Of a stretch of 64,000 bases of DNA, positions 53,263 through 62,687 are shown piece after piece. How positions within the stretch are numbered: the first letter of the stretch is position 1; each line of letters begins with the position of its first letter. Below the pieces are notes generated by a model, which saw only the letters and a list, made by a program, of their open reading frames with translations, searched no databases and had not been told where the DNA came from. A program made the position numbers and the translations under genes. The stretch is from Thiohalocapsa sp. PB-PSB1 (GTDB taxonomy: Bacteria; Pseudomonadota; Gammaproteobacteria; Chromatiales; Chromatiaceae): positions 2,170,001-2,234,000 of the forward strand of contig CP050890.1 of the NCBI GenBank assembly GCA_016745215.1, in the 5' to 3' direction.

Positions 53263-53475
53263 CCATGCCGCGCAACAGGCGTTTTTTACTCCGCAGCCGA
53301 TACCGAACCGACGCTCTTTTGGGCATATTTCGGTTTCTCGTTCGTGAAAGTTCGATTTCCCCTGTGCTTCGCGGTTGCAGTATCCTTAACGTATGAAGAG
53401 CATCGGCGTTCAGGCGATTGCCGGAGAGAAATAGACCAACCGGCGCCGGATGCGCGTTCCCCTTCGCCGAATCGA

Positions 53476-54105
53476 TCAATCCAGGGCTCCGCTGCGGCGC
53501 AATAACTCATGCAGTGCCGCAGCCAGCTTGGCGTAGCCCGAGGCGTTCGGATGGATACTGTCGGTTTTCAGAGCGGCATCCGAGAGAATGTCAGCCAGCG
53601 CCCCGTCTTCCAGCGGTACACCCAGTTCTTCGGCCAGTTCCCGGTACATTGGGTGCGTCCCTAGAAAGAGGCCAGGTTTTGGTATGCCAAGCAACACCAC
53701 AGAGGCACCCTGAGCTTGGGCAAGCGCTGCCATGCGGCGCAAATTGGTCTGGGTCTGGGTCAGGTTGCGCTTGCGCAGCAAATCGTTACCGCCGTGGCCG
53801 AGGATGACCAAGTCAGGCCGCGTTTGATCGAGTACCGCCGGTAGCCTTGCCAGGCCCGCATCGCTTTCTTCTCCGGGGATTCCCTCGTTGACGACGGTTC
53901 TTCCGGTGGCTTGCGCCAGCACGTTCGGATAATCTTCGCCTTGTTTGGCACCGGTGCCATAGGTCAGGCTGTTGCCGAAGGCGAGGATCACCGCGTCATT
54001 GGCGAGCGGCGGTAGTTTCGCATCGCTGCCGCAGGCGGTGATGAATAAGGCTAAAACCAGCGCCAAAATCAGTTCGGGAATCGGTACAGAGGGAATGCGC
54101 AACAT
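53476..54105 (-). CDS. SGNH-hydrolase lipoprotein (TesA-like arylesterase)
   Basis: A 209-residue protein with a lipoprotein signal (LALVLALFITACGSD, lipobox ITAC). SGNH blocks: ILAFGNSLTYGTG (Ser), VNEGIPGEES (Gly), ILGHGGNDLL (Asn) and DSIHPNASGYAKLA (Asp/His). It is a periplasmic-side esterase or lysophospholipase. The start at 54105 was chosen over 54306 because it places the lipobox correctly. The 213 bases to draT hold no gene. Confidence 0.9.
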   Translation of the reverse strand: MLRIPSVPIPELILALVLALFITACGSDAKLPPLANDAVILAFGNSLTYGTGAKQGEDYPNVLAQATGRTVVNEGIPGEESDAGLARLPAVLDQTRPDLVILGHGGNDLLRKRNLTQTQTNLRRMAALAQAQGASVVLLGIPKPGLFLGTHPMYRELAEELGVPLEDGALADILSDAALKTDSIHPNASGYAKLAAALHELLRRSGALD

Positions 54106-54360
54106 GCAATGAACTCGAGTTAGATGAATGCTGTCGTTGCTCGATGCCGAGCCCTGCCCGCCAGCCATGGAGGTGCATTGCGGCAAGGATGGATGGGCGC
54201 CGGCCGGTTGTCGAGATTGCGACGGGAGCATGGAATTCCGGTATCGAATGCGTTGCAGACAACGTTCTGGCCCGTATGCGTTGAAACACGATGATACTCC
54301 ATGCATCCATACGGGTGCTGCCTGCGTAGCATGTGCGGCTATTCAATCAGAATGAGGTTT

Positions 54361-54465
54361 GATTCACCGCGGAGACGCAGAGAAGAGGGATGCGTTGGCC
54401 TGAGCCTCTCTGCGCACTCTGCGTGTCTGCGGTGAATCCTTACATTTTTTGAAGGTAGCGCCTGG
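54361..54465. repeat. dispersed palindromic repeat (CACCGCAGAGACGCAGAG family)
   Basis: GATTCACCGCGGAGACGCAG at the left and CTCTGCGTGTCTGCGGTGAA at the right, then TTTTTTGAAGGTAGCGCC, the inverse of GGCGCTACCTTCAAA in the 2.3-kb copy. The remaining 54106-54552 has no recognised gene. Confidence 0.75.
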
Positions 54466-54552
54466 ATTGCTGCTTGGGACCAGAGAACGAAAACATCGGA
54501 TGTGGTTACCGGTGCTACACTCCGGCGCGGTCCATCACGCTGGAGCAGATCC

Positions 54553-55692
54553 TTGATCCTTGACCTCGTCCGCCTGAGCATCGTCGATCGCTATTTTATT
54601 TCAGAGATCGCCAAGGTCTTCAGTACCATCATGGCAACACTGATGCTGGTGATGACGAGCCTGCTGTTCTTGCGCGCATTGGAGCAGGTAAATCTGGGTT
54701 CTTTGGCATCGGAGTCGTTGTTGCGGTTTTTGGGCTTGCAGATCCTGCGGGATACCGCAAGCTTGCTGGCGCCGGCATTCTTTATTTCCGCGCTGGTGAC
54801 GCTCGGGCGCATGGCTCGCGACAGCGAGTTGATCGCGTTCAATGCCGGCGGACTGGGGCCGTTTCGGATCTATCGGTCGTTGTTGTTGTTCGCCATCCCC
54901 CTGTCTCTGATAACGGCTTGGTTTGCATTGGTATTACAGCCCTATGCATCGGCCCAGATCCAGCTGATTGAGGATATGAAAAATGACCAGGCGACCCGCG
55001 TCGCAGGCTTGCAGTCCGGACGCTTCTACGAACAAGATGATGGAAGGATCACGTTCTATGCGGCACACCTGGGCGACGACAAGCGCTTCGAGAACTTGTT
55101 CATTCAGGATCGACGATCTGACCCACCGCGAATCGTACTCAGTCAGCACGCCTATTTTCTACAGGACGAGATTACCGGTGAGCGGGCTATCGTGCTGGAA
55201 GATGGGCGACGGTTCGATGGGGTAGCTGGGTCATATGACTACGGGATGGCCGAATTTGCGCGATATACTTTTTATATCGCTTATGGCGGAGAAGGAATAG
55301 ACCAGCGACGGCGCCGATCGGCGATGCCGACCGCTGAGCTGATTCTGTCTGAAAATTTGCGAGATCGTGCCGAAATCGGGCATCGCCTGTCCGCACCGCT
55401 TGGCATCCTGACACTGGCTTTGTTGGTCATTCCGCTGACTTCGCTATCGCCGCGCCAGCGCAGCGCAGGACGCCTGTTCCTTGCCCTGCTTGCCTATTTT
55501 GCATTTTTTAATTTGCAGCGCCTGGCAGAGAACTGGATGCAAACCGAAGTGACTCCAGGTTGGCTGGGGATGCTTTGGTATCAGCCTGCCCTTGTCTCAT
55601 CGATCTATTTCGTATTGATGCCCGGAAGCTTCTGGTTTCTGCGGATCATGCGCTCATTGTCGCGTCTGGTCGGCTGGGCTCGCCCTGACTGA
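54553..55692 (+). CDS. lptF: LPS export permease LptF
   Basis: A 379-residue LptF/LptG-family protein: DRYFISEIAKVFSTIMATLM (first helix), three N-terminal membrane helices, a periplasmic beta-jellyroll (about 130-260) and three C-terminal helices (LGILTLALLVIPLTSLSPRQ, RLFLALLAYFAFFNLQRLAE). It works with LptB2G to move lipopolysaccharide to the outer membrane. TTG at 54553 with GGAG seven bases upstream is taken as start; no ATG fits. lptG does not follow, as it normally would. Confidence 0.85.
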   Translation: MILDLVRLSIVDRYFISEIAKVFSTIMATLMLVMTSLLFLRALEQVNLGSLASESLLRFLGLQILRDTASLLAPAFFISALVTLGRMARDSELIAFNAGGLGPFRIYRSLLLFAIPLSLITAWFALVLQPYASAQIQLIEDMKNDQATRVAGLQSGRFYEQDDGRITFYAAHLGDDKRFENLFIQDRRSDPPRIVLSQHAYFLQDEITGERAIVLEDGRRFDGVAGSYDYGMAEFARYTFYIAYGGEGIDQRRRRSAMPTAELILSENLRDRAEIGHRLSAPLGILTLALLVIPLTSLSPRQRSAGRLFLALLAYFAFFNLQRLAENWMQTEVTPGWLGMLWYQPALVSSIYFVLMPGSFWFLRIMRSLSRLVGWARPD

Positions 55693-55771
55693 AGTCATTT
55701 TAGGTAGGGTCGATCGCGCAGAGTTAGCCGGGTTTCGATCTCGAGCAGGACCGGGGTTCATAGCTCGGGCG

Positions 55772-56014
55772 TAGGCTGTCGAAATGTCCTGAGTTTTGAT
55801 GCCAAACCGATTCCGGGTCTTGGATTGCATCATCGAACGCACTGGGGAAGCCTCATCGGTGTCGGGGTCGCGATCGGAATCGGCATCGAATCCGCTCATC
55901 GATCAAAGCAGCCAGCTCGATACCAATTCTTAATTCCGACCTCGACACCGACATCGAATAAGCATCCATAAACCGGGAAGCTCGTAGTTTAGTAAGACTG
56001 CAGATTTCGACAGC
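55772..56014. mobile_element. MITE-like element, copy 2 (inverse)
   Basis: Bounded by TAGGCTGTCGAAAT and ATTTCGACAGCT. Interior matches the reverse complement of 3273-3520 over nearly its full length (TGCCAAACCGATTCCGGGT, AGCATCCATAAACCGGGAAG). Ends are slightly more worn than in copy 1. Confidence 0.7.
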
Positions 56015-56065
56015 TGAGCTCGGGCGTCCCTGCGTTTTCTCTCAACGTCCGTGACCAGTCGTGAT

Positions 56066-56359
56066 TCAGTGCGATCTTGGCTCATTGACATCAATCTCGA
56101 GCAAGCTGGGGCTGAAATCATGCCCGGTGCGTGCCGATACTTCAGCAAATGTGGCACGCAGCGCGGTAGCGATGGTGAGTGCCTGGATGACATCGCTTTG
56201 ACTTGGCATGTCGCTGTCGATTGCTGGATGTTCGACTACGTCTAGGATGCGTTGTACCAGTAGTGCAACATGTTCCCCGTTATTTGTCTTCGGATGGAGC
56301 GGAAGGTCGATGTCGATACTCGGCTTTACTGGGTCATGGTCAGTGTACAAGGTGCTCAT
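56066..56359 (-). CDS. hypothetical 97-residue protein
   Basis: No family recognised. A good Shine-Dalgarno (AGGAG eight bases before ATG 56359) and balanced codon use support it. The protein is acidic with a helical centre (ALLVQRILDVVEHPAIDSDM, SDVIQALTIATALRATFAEV). It may be transcribed from the leftward promoter at 56676-56704, about 310 bases upstream. Confidence 0.6.
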   Translation of the reverse strand: MSTLYTDHDPVKPSIDIDLPLHPKTNNGEHVALLVQRILDVVEHPAIDSDMPSQSDVIQALTIATALRATFAEVSARTGHDFSPSLLEIDVNEPRSH

Positions 56360-56675
56360 AGTAGAGACTCCTGGTTGTTGCTTGATCTTTAGTTAGGTAT
56401 CTGATGGCGAATTCATTTTTAACACATTGCGTTACCTAAACCCGTTGTTAGTGATGGCCGAGCGGTAGCTAGCCCACCAGTCGTTCGGCATGATCACCAG
56501 CCCTTCTATTAGTAGCGAGTCCTAGTTTGGATAGGTTCTGGACTGTTCAAAACTTGGACGGTGGCAGAAAGACTCTATATTAAGGGTTATAGGCAGTCGG
56601 TTCGAGTAAGTTTATACCAGATTAAGAACCTTACTTTTTCTACAGTGAACAGGCTTTGTCAATGTGCTGACAAGG

Positions 56676-56704
56676 ATCATAGTCATCAATCCGGGATTTG
56701 TCAA
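56676..56704 (-). promoter_or_regulatory. leftward sigma-70 promoter
   Basis: Minus strand TTGACA (56704-56699), 17-base spacer, TATGAT (56681-56676). A near-consensus promoter reading toward the 97-residue gene. The 300-base region ahead is AT-richer, with only a 19-codon frame (MPNDWWASYRSAITNNGFR, about 56435-56494) of uncertain meaning. Confidence 0.65.
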
Positions 56705-56726
56705 TGATATGTCCTGATATTTATAT
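56698..56726 (+). promoter_or_regulatory. rightward promoter of the MerR-type gene
   Basis: TTGTCA (56698-56703), 17 bases, TTATAT (56721-56726), ten bases before the ATG, so the mRNA would be nearly leaderless. Its -35 overlaps that of the leftward promoter. TTTGTCAATG occurs here and again at 56654, a candidate operator repeat for the regulator. Confidence 0.5.
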
Positions 56727-56735
56727 AGACAAAAC

Positions 56736-57737
56736 ATGAACGAAGTCGATCAACCCAGCACCATGCCAGATCATGAGTCCGAACAAACCTATCGAATCGG
56801 CGCTGTCGCGCGCCTGACCGGTATCCCACCAGATACCCTGCGCGTCTGGGAACGCCGTTACACTGTGGTAACGCCCTTCCGATCAGATGCTGGCACAAGA
56901 CTCTATCGTGCCGAGGATGTCGGTCGCCTGACATTGATTAAACGCCTGGTCGACAACGGCGATGCCATCAGTCATGTGGCGGGCCTATCCTTCGCTCAGC
57001 TGCGAGATCGCGTGCAGGGATTAACTCCGCAGAGCACACCGACTGAAAGTCGCCCCTGTCGAGTCGCGGTATTTGGTTCGTCACTGCCTGTGATGTTGGA
57101 ATCACAACAAACCGATCCCGACGATCAGGATGAGGCGATTCAATTCGTTGGGCTGTTCACAGATGAAGTGCGCTTCCGCGAAGAAGCAGGTCGTTTGGAA
57201 CTAGACCTGGCGGTTGTCGAATGGCCGACTATTCATCAGGACCAACTGCGTGATCTCACTGAGCTGCTGTCGCGTGTTAACGCATCGCGCGCGCTGATAA
57301 TCTATGACTTTGCCAGTCGATCGGTTGTCGAACGGCTGGAATCGCAGCAAATCACAGCCAAGCGTGCGCCGGTGGATGCAATCGAACTGAAGCGCTGGTG
57401 TTTGGCACTGCACGGCGCTGCTGCAAATGCGCCGATGCCATTGGACATACTCTCTGAATTGAATCTAGGAGCCCCGATTCCACCGCGACGCTACGATAGT
57501 GCGACTCTCACCCAAATTGCCGCCATATCACCGGCCGTGCGCTGCGAATGCCCTCATCATCTAGTTCAGTTGATTACCTCTTTGGCCTCGTTCGAGAAAT
57601 ACAGCCGGGAATGCGAAAATCGTAACCTGGACGACGCCGCGTTACACGCATTCCTGCATGCGGCTACGGCACAGGCACGGGCGACCATGGAGGCAGCCAT
57701 GGCGCGGGTAATCGAGGCCGAGGGAATCGAGATCTGA
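56736..57737 (+). CDS. MerR-family regulator (LitR/CarH-like)
   Basis: A 333-residue protein. Residues about 18-85 are a MerR winged helix (YRIGAVARLTGIPPDTLRVW, ERRYTVVTPFRSDAGTRLYR, LIKRLVDNGDAISHVAGLS). The rest has a Rossmann-like centre (CRVAVFGSSLPVML, LDLAVVEWPTIHQDQLRD, ALIIYDFASRSVVERL) and a helical C-terminus. The overall plan resembles LitR/CarH, but the B12-binding ExH/DxHxxG signature is not seen, so light sensing by cobalamin is doubtful. Probably autoregulatory through the shared promoter region. Confidence 0.75.
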   Translation: MNEVDQPSTMPDHESEQTYRIGAVARLTGIPPDTLRVWERRYTVVTPFRSDAGTRLYRAEDVGRLTLIKRLVDNGDAISHVAGLSFAQLRDRVQGLTPQSTPTESRPCRVAVFGSSLPVMLESQQTDPDDQDEAIQFVGLFTDEVRFREEAGRLELDLAVVEWPTIHQDQLRDLTELLSRVNASRALIIYDFASRSVVERLESQQITAKRAPVDAIELKRWCLALHGAAANAPMPLDILSELNLGAPIPPRRYDSATLTQIAAISPAVRCECPHHLVQLITSLASFEKYSRECENRNLDDAALHAFLHAATAQARATMEAAMARVIEAEGIEI

Positions 57738-57811
57738 ACGCGACCACCGTTGCCGGTTGCCACAAACTGTTAGAATTTGATTTTACCTGAACTTGATACG
57801 GCAATTTGGCC

Positions 57812-59476
57812 ATGATCTCCTTGTTGGACTATGGTGCCGGCAATGTGCGTAGCCTGCGCAACGCCATTACTCACCTTGGCTTCGAATTGATCGACATCGC
57901 GCGGCCGGACGATATCCTTGCCGCCGAGCGACTCATCTTTCCCGGAGTCGGCGCCTTCGGCGCCGCAATGCACCGCCTGCAACAACTCGGCTATGTGGAG
58001 CCGTTGCGCGAGTATCTGGCCGCTGGGCGACCGTTTTTTGGTATCTGTATCGGACTGCAGACATTGTTCGAAGGCAGTGAAGAGTCACCTGGCGTGCGCG
58101 GACTGGCTGTCATCCCGGGTCTGGTACAGCGCTTCCCGGCGGGTGCATTGTCGGTTCCACACATGGGCTGGAATGGATTGCGGATATTCCGCGATACAGC
58201 ATTGCTTCAGGGTACGGACAGCGACAAATTCTACTTCGTGCATTCCTATCGCGCCCTGCACACCTCAGAGAATACCGACTGGGTGTTGTCTGAGACCGAT
58301 TATGGTTCCAGCTTCGTCAGCGCGATCCAGCGTGGCCATGTCATGGCGGTGCAATTCCATCCCGAAAAAAGCGGCCCACGCGGGCTCGAGGTATTGCGGC
58401 GATTTCTGTCCGGGGATGCCGATGCCGCATCCGCGGATCACCAGGCAGTTCCCAGGCCGGCCGAGCAAGCCGCTATGCTGGGTAAAGCGGCGTCAGCGCC
58501 TGACATACGATCAGATACACCGACGCGCTTCGCTAAGCGAATCATCGCCTGCCTGGATGTACGTACGAACGACACTGGCGATCTGGTGGTGACCAAGGGC
58601 GATCAATACGATGTGCGCGAAGCCGGCGCGGTACGAAATTTAGGCAAACCGGTTGATCTGGCGCGGCGCTACTACCAGGAGGGCGCTGATGAAATCACGT
58701 TTTTGAATATCACCGCATTTCGCGATTTCCCTCTGGCCGATCAACCAATGCTGGAGGTACTCAGGCGCACATCCGAGAATGTTTTCGTGCCGCTGACCAT
58801 CGGTGGCGGTATTCGCGCCTTTACCGACACCGAAGGCCGCGCGTACAGCGCATTGGACGTGGCCGGTGAATATTTCCGCTCGGGCGCCGATAAGATTTCC
58901 ATCGGTTCGGATGCCGTGTCGACGGTACAGCAGGTACGCGCTCTTGGCAGCGGCGACGGCAGCAGTGCCATCGAGCAAATAGCGGAACTCTACGGCAATC
59001 AAGCGGTGGTCATCTCGGTAGACCCGCGTCGGGTTTACGTGATGTCGCCGGAGCATACCGAGCGGCAGGTGATCGAGACCAGCATCCCGGGTCCCAACGG
59101 CGAGTCATTTTGCTGGTTTCAGTGCACGGTCAAGGGTGGACGCGAGGGCAGCGATGTGGATGCCATCGAGCTGGCCCGCGTTTGCGAAAGGCTCGGTGCC
59201 GGCGAAATCCTGCTCAATTCCATCGACCGTGACGGCACGGGCATTGGATTCGATCTGGAATTGATCGCCGCGGTGCGATCAGCCGTCAGTATTCCAGTGA
59301 TCGCCTCCAGCGGCGCAGGCATACCGCGTCATTTCAGCGAGGTGTTCGAGCGCACCGGGGTTGAGGCGGCCTTGGCGGCCGGCATCTTCCACCGCCGGGA
59401 AGTGCCGATCGAAGAGGTCAAACTACGGCTGCGGGCAGATGGCATCGAGGTGCGTGAGGCCAACGACGGGGGATAA
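57812..59476 (+). CDS. hisHF: fused imidazole glycerol phosphate synthase HisH-HisF (eukaryote type)
   Basis: A 554-residue bifunctional enzyme. Residues 1-205 are the glutamine amidotransferase HisH (LLDYGAGNVRSLRNAI, GVGAFGAAM, FGICIGLQTLFEGSEE with catalytic Cys, AVQFHPEKSG with His/Glu). After a ~30-residue linker, the cyclase HisF follows (FAKRIIACLDVRTN, EITFLNITAFRDFPL, LTIGGGIRAFTDTEGRAYSA, YFRSGADKISIGSDAV, VIASSGAGIPRHF). Inserts such as FTDTEG and FCWFQCTVKGGREGSDVDAI are those of yeast/plant HIS7, not of typical bacterial HisF. It overlaps the next gene by one base. Confidence 0.93.
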   Translation: MISLLDYGAGNVRSLRNAITHLGFELIDIARPDDILAAERLIFPGVGAFGAAMHRLQQLGYVEPLREYLAAGRPFFGICIGLQTLFEGSEESPGVRGLAVIPGLVQRFPAGALSVPHMGWNGLRIFRDTALLQGTDSDKFYFVHSYRALHTSENTDWVLSETDYGSSFVSAIQRGHVMAVQFHPEKSGPRGLEVLRRFLSGDADAASADHQAVPRPAEQAAMLGKAASAPDIRSDTPTRFAKRIIACLDVRTNDTGDLVVTKGDQYDVREAGAVRNLGKPVDLARRYYQEGADEITFLNITAFRDFPLADQPMLEVLRRTSENVFVPLTIGGGIRAFTDTEGRAYSALDVAGEYFRSGADKISIGSDAVSTVQQVRALGSGDGSSAIEQIAELYGNQAVVISVDPRRVYVMSPEHTERQVIETSIPGPNGESFCWFQCTVKGGREGSDVDAIELARVCERLGAGEILLNSIDRDGTGIGFDLELIAAVRSAVSIPVIASSGAGIPRHFSEVFERTGVEAALAAGIFHRREVPIEEVKLRLRADGIEVREANDGG

Positions 59477-60396
59477 TGCCCATGAGCCCTTTACAGCGTC
59501 ATTCATTCCTGCTTGCATCCGCGTCCAGCATTCAGCGCATGGTCCTGTCATGCGGCTGGCTATTGCTTTTCCTCCTGCTGACAGGTTGCGCCGGCCTCGG
59601 CAAGCCGGGCGATCGGCGATCAGGTGGCAATCTGCCGCCGGGCATGGAACGGGATGATCTGCTCACCAGCATTGCCGCCTGTCATCTGCGCCGGGTGGTA
59701 CAAAACGCTGATCGCGGCGCCACCGATGCCGTGGTGATTGCTGCAGTGGAAGGGTATGGTTTCAGCGTCGAGCAGATGATCGATCGCTCCAACGATCTCA
59801 TGCGGGCTGCCATCGACCCTGCCCAGCGGGGAACCCTGCGAAAACTCTCGGTCAATGCCTGCGAGCAGCTCGCGGCATTGACCGGTGTTGCTCCGAGCCT
59901 GGTGCGTTTTGACGAAACCGGCAAACTCGGTAACACTTGGGTCAGCGTCAACGGCGAGATCGGAGACGGTTTTGCAGATGCCGTGATCACCCGTCTGCGC
60001 GAGGATAAGGCAGTGGGTCTGCTGATCAACAGCCCCGGCGGCTCGTTGTTCGAAGCGCGACGCCTGGGTCGCTATTTACGCGCCAATGGCCTGCGGGTCG
60101 GCGTCAACGAGCTTTGTACCTCGGCCTGCGTTGACGTGCTGGCAGGCGGTATCGAGCGCTATGTGACCAGCAACGCTAAATTGGGCATACATCAAAGTAA
60201 AGTACCCAAACACTTGAGCAGCCACGAGGGAGGACAACTCTCGGTGGCCGCCGCGGCACTCTATCTGCGCGAGATGGGCATTGACGATGTCGTCGCGTTG
60301 GCCGCTGCCGCGGTACCGAATAACAGCATGTATTGGATATCGGTGCCGGAAGCGTTGAAAACCGGATTGGCGACCAAGCTAGTTAACGATCTATAA
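59476..60396 (+). CDS. ClpP/crotonase-fold lipoprotein
   Basis: A 306-residue protein with a lipoprotein signal (WLLLFLLLTGCAG). The C-terminal domain has a ClpP-like arrangement: VSVNGEIGDGFADAVITRL, LLINSPGGSLFEARRLGRYL (oxyanion loop), NELCTSACVDVLAGG (candidate Ser) and KLGIHQSKVP (candidate His). Periplasmic protease relatives (COG3904 type) share this. Start ATG overlaps the hisHF stop (TAATG), so it may be co-expressed, although no functional link is evident. Confidence 0.8.
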   Translation: MPMSPLQRHSFLLASASSIQRMVLSCGWLLLFLLLTGCAGLGKPGDRRSGGNLPPGMERDDLLTSIAACHLRRVVQNADRGATDAVVIAAVEGYGFSVEQMIDRSNDLMRAAIDPAQRGTLRKLSVNACEQLAALTGVAPSLVRFDETGKLGNTWVSVNGEIGDGFADAVITRLREDKAVGLLINSPGGSLFEARRLGRYLRANGLRVGVNELCTSACVDVLAGGIERYVTSNAKLGIHQSKVPKHLSSHEGGQLSVAAAALYLREMGIDDVVALAAAAVPNNSMYWISVPEALKTGLATKLVNDL

Positions 60397-60546
60397 TCCC
60401 AATCCAGATATTTGAATGATCGCCATCGCATTGCAGCGCAACCGTACTGGCGCCAATGCGATCAATCAATGGCATGCTATCCGCACAACCCGCAATGCTC
60501 CAGCGGAGAGCCTATCCATGCCAAGCAGAAGACACGTGCATCGCGA

Positions 60547-60760
60547 GGCGGCCCTTTCTTCGCTGATCAGCTGCGCTCTATTGATCCTGATGAACTCCGC
60601 GATGGTCATCCCGTTGAGTGTTTGCCCAGCGGCGGTCGCCACTTCGCCTTCGAGGACTACCTGGAACTGGTCGACTGGACGGGCCGGGCGGTGAGCTTGG
60701 ACAAGCGCGGCCATATCGCGGCGCGGCTGCCGCGCATCCTCTTCTTGCGAGGCGCAAAAG
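60547..60760 (+). pseudogene. C-terminal transposase fragment
   Basis: The frame reads RDGHPVECLPSGGRHFAFED, YLELVDWTGRAVSLDKRGHI and RLPRILF. The YLELVDWTGR-x-x-x-x-DKRG phrase is the C-terminal signature of a class of IS200/RAYT-like transposases. Sequence upstream in this frame is unrelated, and downstream the match ends at FLRGA. The rest of 60397-61001 has no gene. Confidence 0.6.
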
Positions 60761-61001
60761 TGGGTGTCCTTGTTTACCGCTTTCCTTGTTTACCGTCCTT
60801 TTTTACCTGGCATACTGCAAGTCTAGCAGAAATTGAGCCTGGCCCTTTTTTCTCTCTTTTTCTGCAGCGCTCGCGTCCGCCGGAGCGCAAGGACTGGAAT
60901 GATGTGCTTTGCGAGCATGCGGAACCGCCTCGGCGCCCGGGCGACAGCAATGAGCGAGACTGAGCCAGAGGCGCAGCAGCGGCGCAGACCGGCGAAGGAG
61001 G

Positions 61002-62678
61002 CTACAAATCCAGCGGACTCTTCGCGTCCTTGATGCTCACGCTCGGGATCGTGTGCTTATAGATCATCGTCGTGCGCACATCGCTGTGGCCGAGCAGTTC
61101 CTGAATGGTGCGGATGTCGTAGTTGGCCTGCAGCAAATGACTCGCATAGCTGTGCCGCAGCGTCTGTGCACTGGCCCGCTTGCGGATACGAGACTGCTGC
61201 ACCGCCTGCTTTATCGCCTTCTGCACATGGGATTCATGCAAATGGAAGCGGCGATGCTCCCCGGTATCTGGCACCACCGTCAAGGTCTTCGCCGGGAACA
61301 GCCACTGCCAGACCAACTCCTTGGCCGCATTCTTGTACTTCAGGTTTAATGCCGATGGCAGAAACGTCCCGTGGTACCCGGCCGCCAAGTCCGCCTCGTG
61401 GACATGGGCGACCTGCTCGAGCTGCAGATCGATCTCGGTGCGCAACGTCTGCGGCAGCGGAACGGTACGATCCTTTTTGCCCTTCCCGTCGTGCACGGTC
61501 AATATCATCATGTCCAGATTGACGTCTTGGACACGCAACTTCAGACACTCGAACAGCCGCAGACCACAGCCGTACAAGAGCTTCGCAACCAAGTCGTAGG
61601 GATACCCCAGCTCGGCAATCACCCGATCCACCTCCTGCCGTGACAGCACCGTCGGGATGTTGGGCTTGCGTTTGGCACGGACCACGTCTTCAATCTGGCC
61701 GAAGTCCTTCTCCAGCACATGCCGGAACAGGAACTTCAGCGCATTGAATGCCTGATTCTGGCTAGATGCCGAGATATGCTTCTCGACCGCCAGATACCTC
61801 AGGAACGCCTTCACGTCCTCGTTCGTCAGGGTAGCGGGCGCGCGCGGACGAACATACCCATATAACTTCCTTGTCCACGCCCGGTACGACTTCAGCGTCT
61901 TCGGTGAGTAGTGTCTGACCTTAATGGCCACTTCCAGCTTGTCGTAGACGTCACGCCAATCCCGTTCCGCTGCGGACGCTTCGGCGTTTGGCGGTGCGCT
62001 CCGAGCCCGGCGCTGCGCTGACCTGTCCAACCGTGGCGATGAGACCGTCGCTGCGCCTGTGCCGTGCCCCGGTGCGTACCCGTCGTACTGATTCGAATAG
62101 TGCCCCGACGCCTGAGCAGGCTCCAAGGAGCTTGTCGGAGCTGCCTGTGATCGGGGCACCTCCCGGGCAGGTGAGGCCGGCGGAACCGGCGCCTGCCCAC
62201 GCCTCTCGGGCGCCGAAGCGCCAACCGCCGCAACCGAAGGCGGTGCGCCTCGCCGAGCGTCCGGCCCTGGAGGGCGCACGACCTGCGGGACAGCCGTCGT
62301 CGAGCGATCGGGCTTCCGTGCCGCCTGACCCGCAGATTCCGCTCCCGCGTCAGTGCCCCCGAAGCCAAACTTCGCCTGACCTGTAGCCGGTGCCCCAGTG
62401 CCCGCCCGGTTGCTTTGCGAGCCCAGCATGTCCCAGTACAGTCTCACCGCGTCCAGCGCCTGATGACGCTTCCCCGGCTCCTGCCCCTTCGATTCCAGCT
62501 TCTGGCTGAATGCCTCCAAGCTGGTCTCCAAACGCGGATCCTGTGTGTACTTCAGACAGAAGTCGAGGAAGCAGCGCAGCCAGTGCTGGAAGTGTGGCCT
62601 TTGGTTCACGGCAACACCAGCACTCGCCAACGCTTGCTCGAACTTTTCCTTGATTTTAGGCGGGGTTTGCTGCAGCAT
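61002..62678 (-). CDS. intI: integron-integrase-like tyrosine recombinase with long N-terminal extension
   Basis: A 558-residue recombinase; ordinary IntI is about 320-340. Residues 1-90 are a helical domain, 95-225 a Pro/Ala/Arg-rich linker, about 240-330 the core-binding domain (RHYSPKTLKSYRAWTRKLYG) and the rest catalytic: GCGLRLFECLKL (Arg), the IntI-specific patch FHLHESHVQKAIKQAV, TLRHSYASHLL (Arg), ELLGHSDVRTTMIYKH (His, Tyr). The box-II His of the RHRY set is Gln (ASAQTLRH). It reads away from an attC-bearing cassette, as in integrons. Confidence 0.88.
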   Translation of the reverse strand: MLQQTPPKIKEKFEQALASAGVAVNQRPHFQHWLRCFLDFCLKYTQDPRLETSLEAFSQKLESKGQEPGKRHQALDAVRLYWDMLGSQSNRAGTGAPATGQAKFGFGGTDAGAESAGQAARKPDRSTTAVPQVVRPPGPDARRGAPPSVAAVGASAPERRGQAPVPPASPAREVPRSQAAPTSSLEPAQASGHYSNQYDGYAPGHGTGAATVSSPRLDRSAQRRARSAPPNAEASAAERDWRDVYDKLEVAIKVRHYSPKTLKSYRAWTRKLYGYVRPRAPATLTNEDVKAFLRYLAVEKHISASSQNQAFNALKFLFRHVLEKDFGQIEDVVRAKRKPNIPTVLSRQEVDRVIAELGYPYDLVAKLLYGCGLRLFECLKLRVQDVNLDMMILTVHDGKGKKDRTVPLPQTLRTEIDLQLEQVAHVHEADLAAGYHGTFLPSALNLKYKNAAKELVWQWLFPAKTLTVVPDTGEHRRFHLHESHVQKAIKQAVQQSRIRKRASAQTLRHSYASHLLQANYDIRTIQELLGHSDVRTTMIYKHTIPSVSIKDAKSPLDL

Positions 62679-62687
62679 CAGATCATC

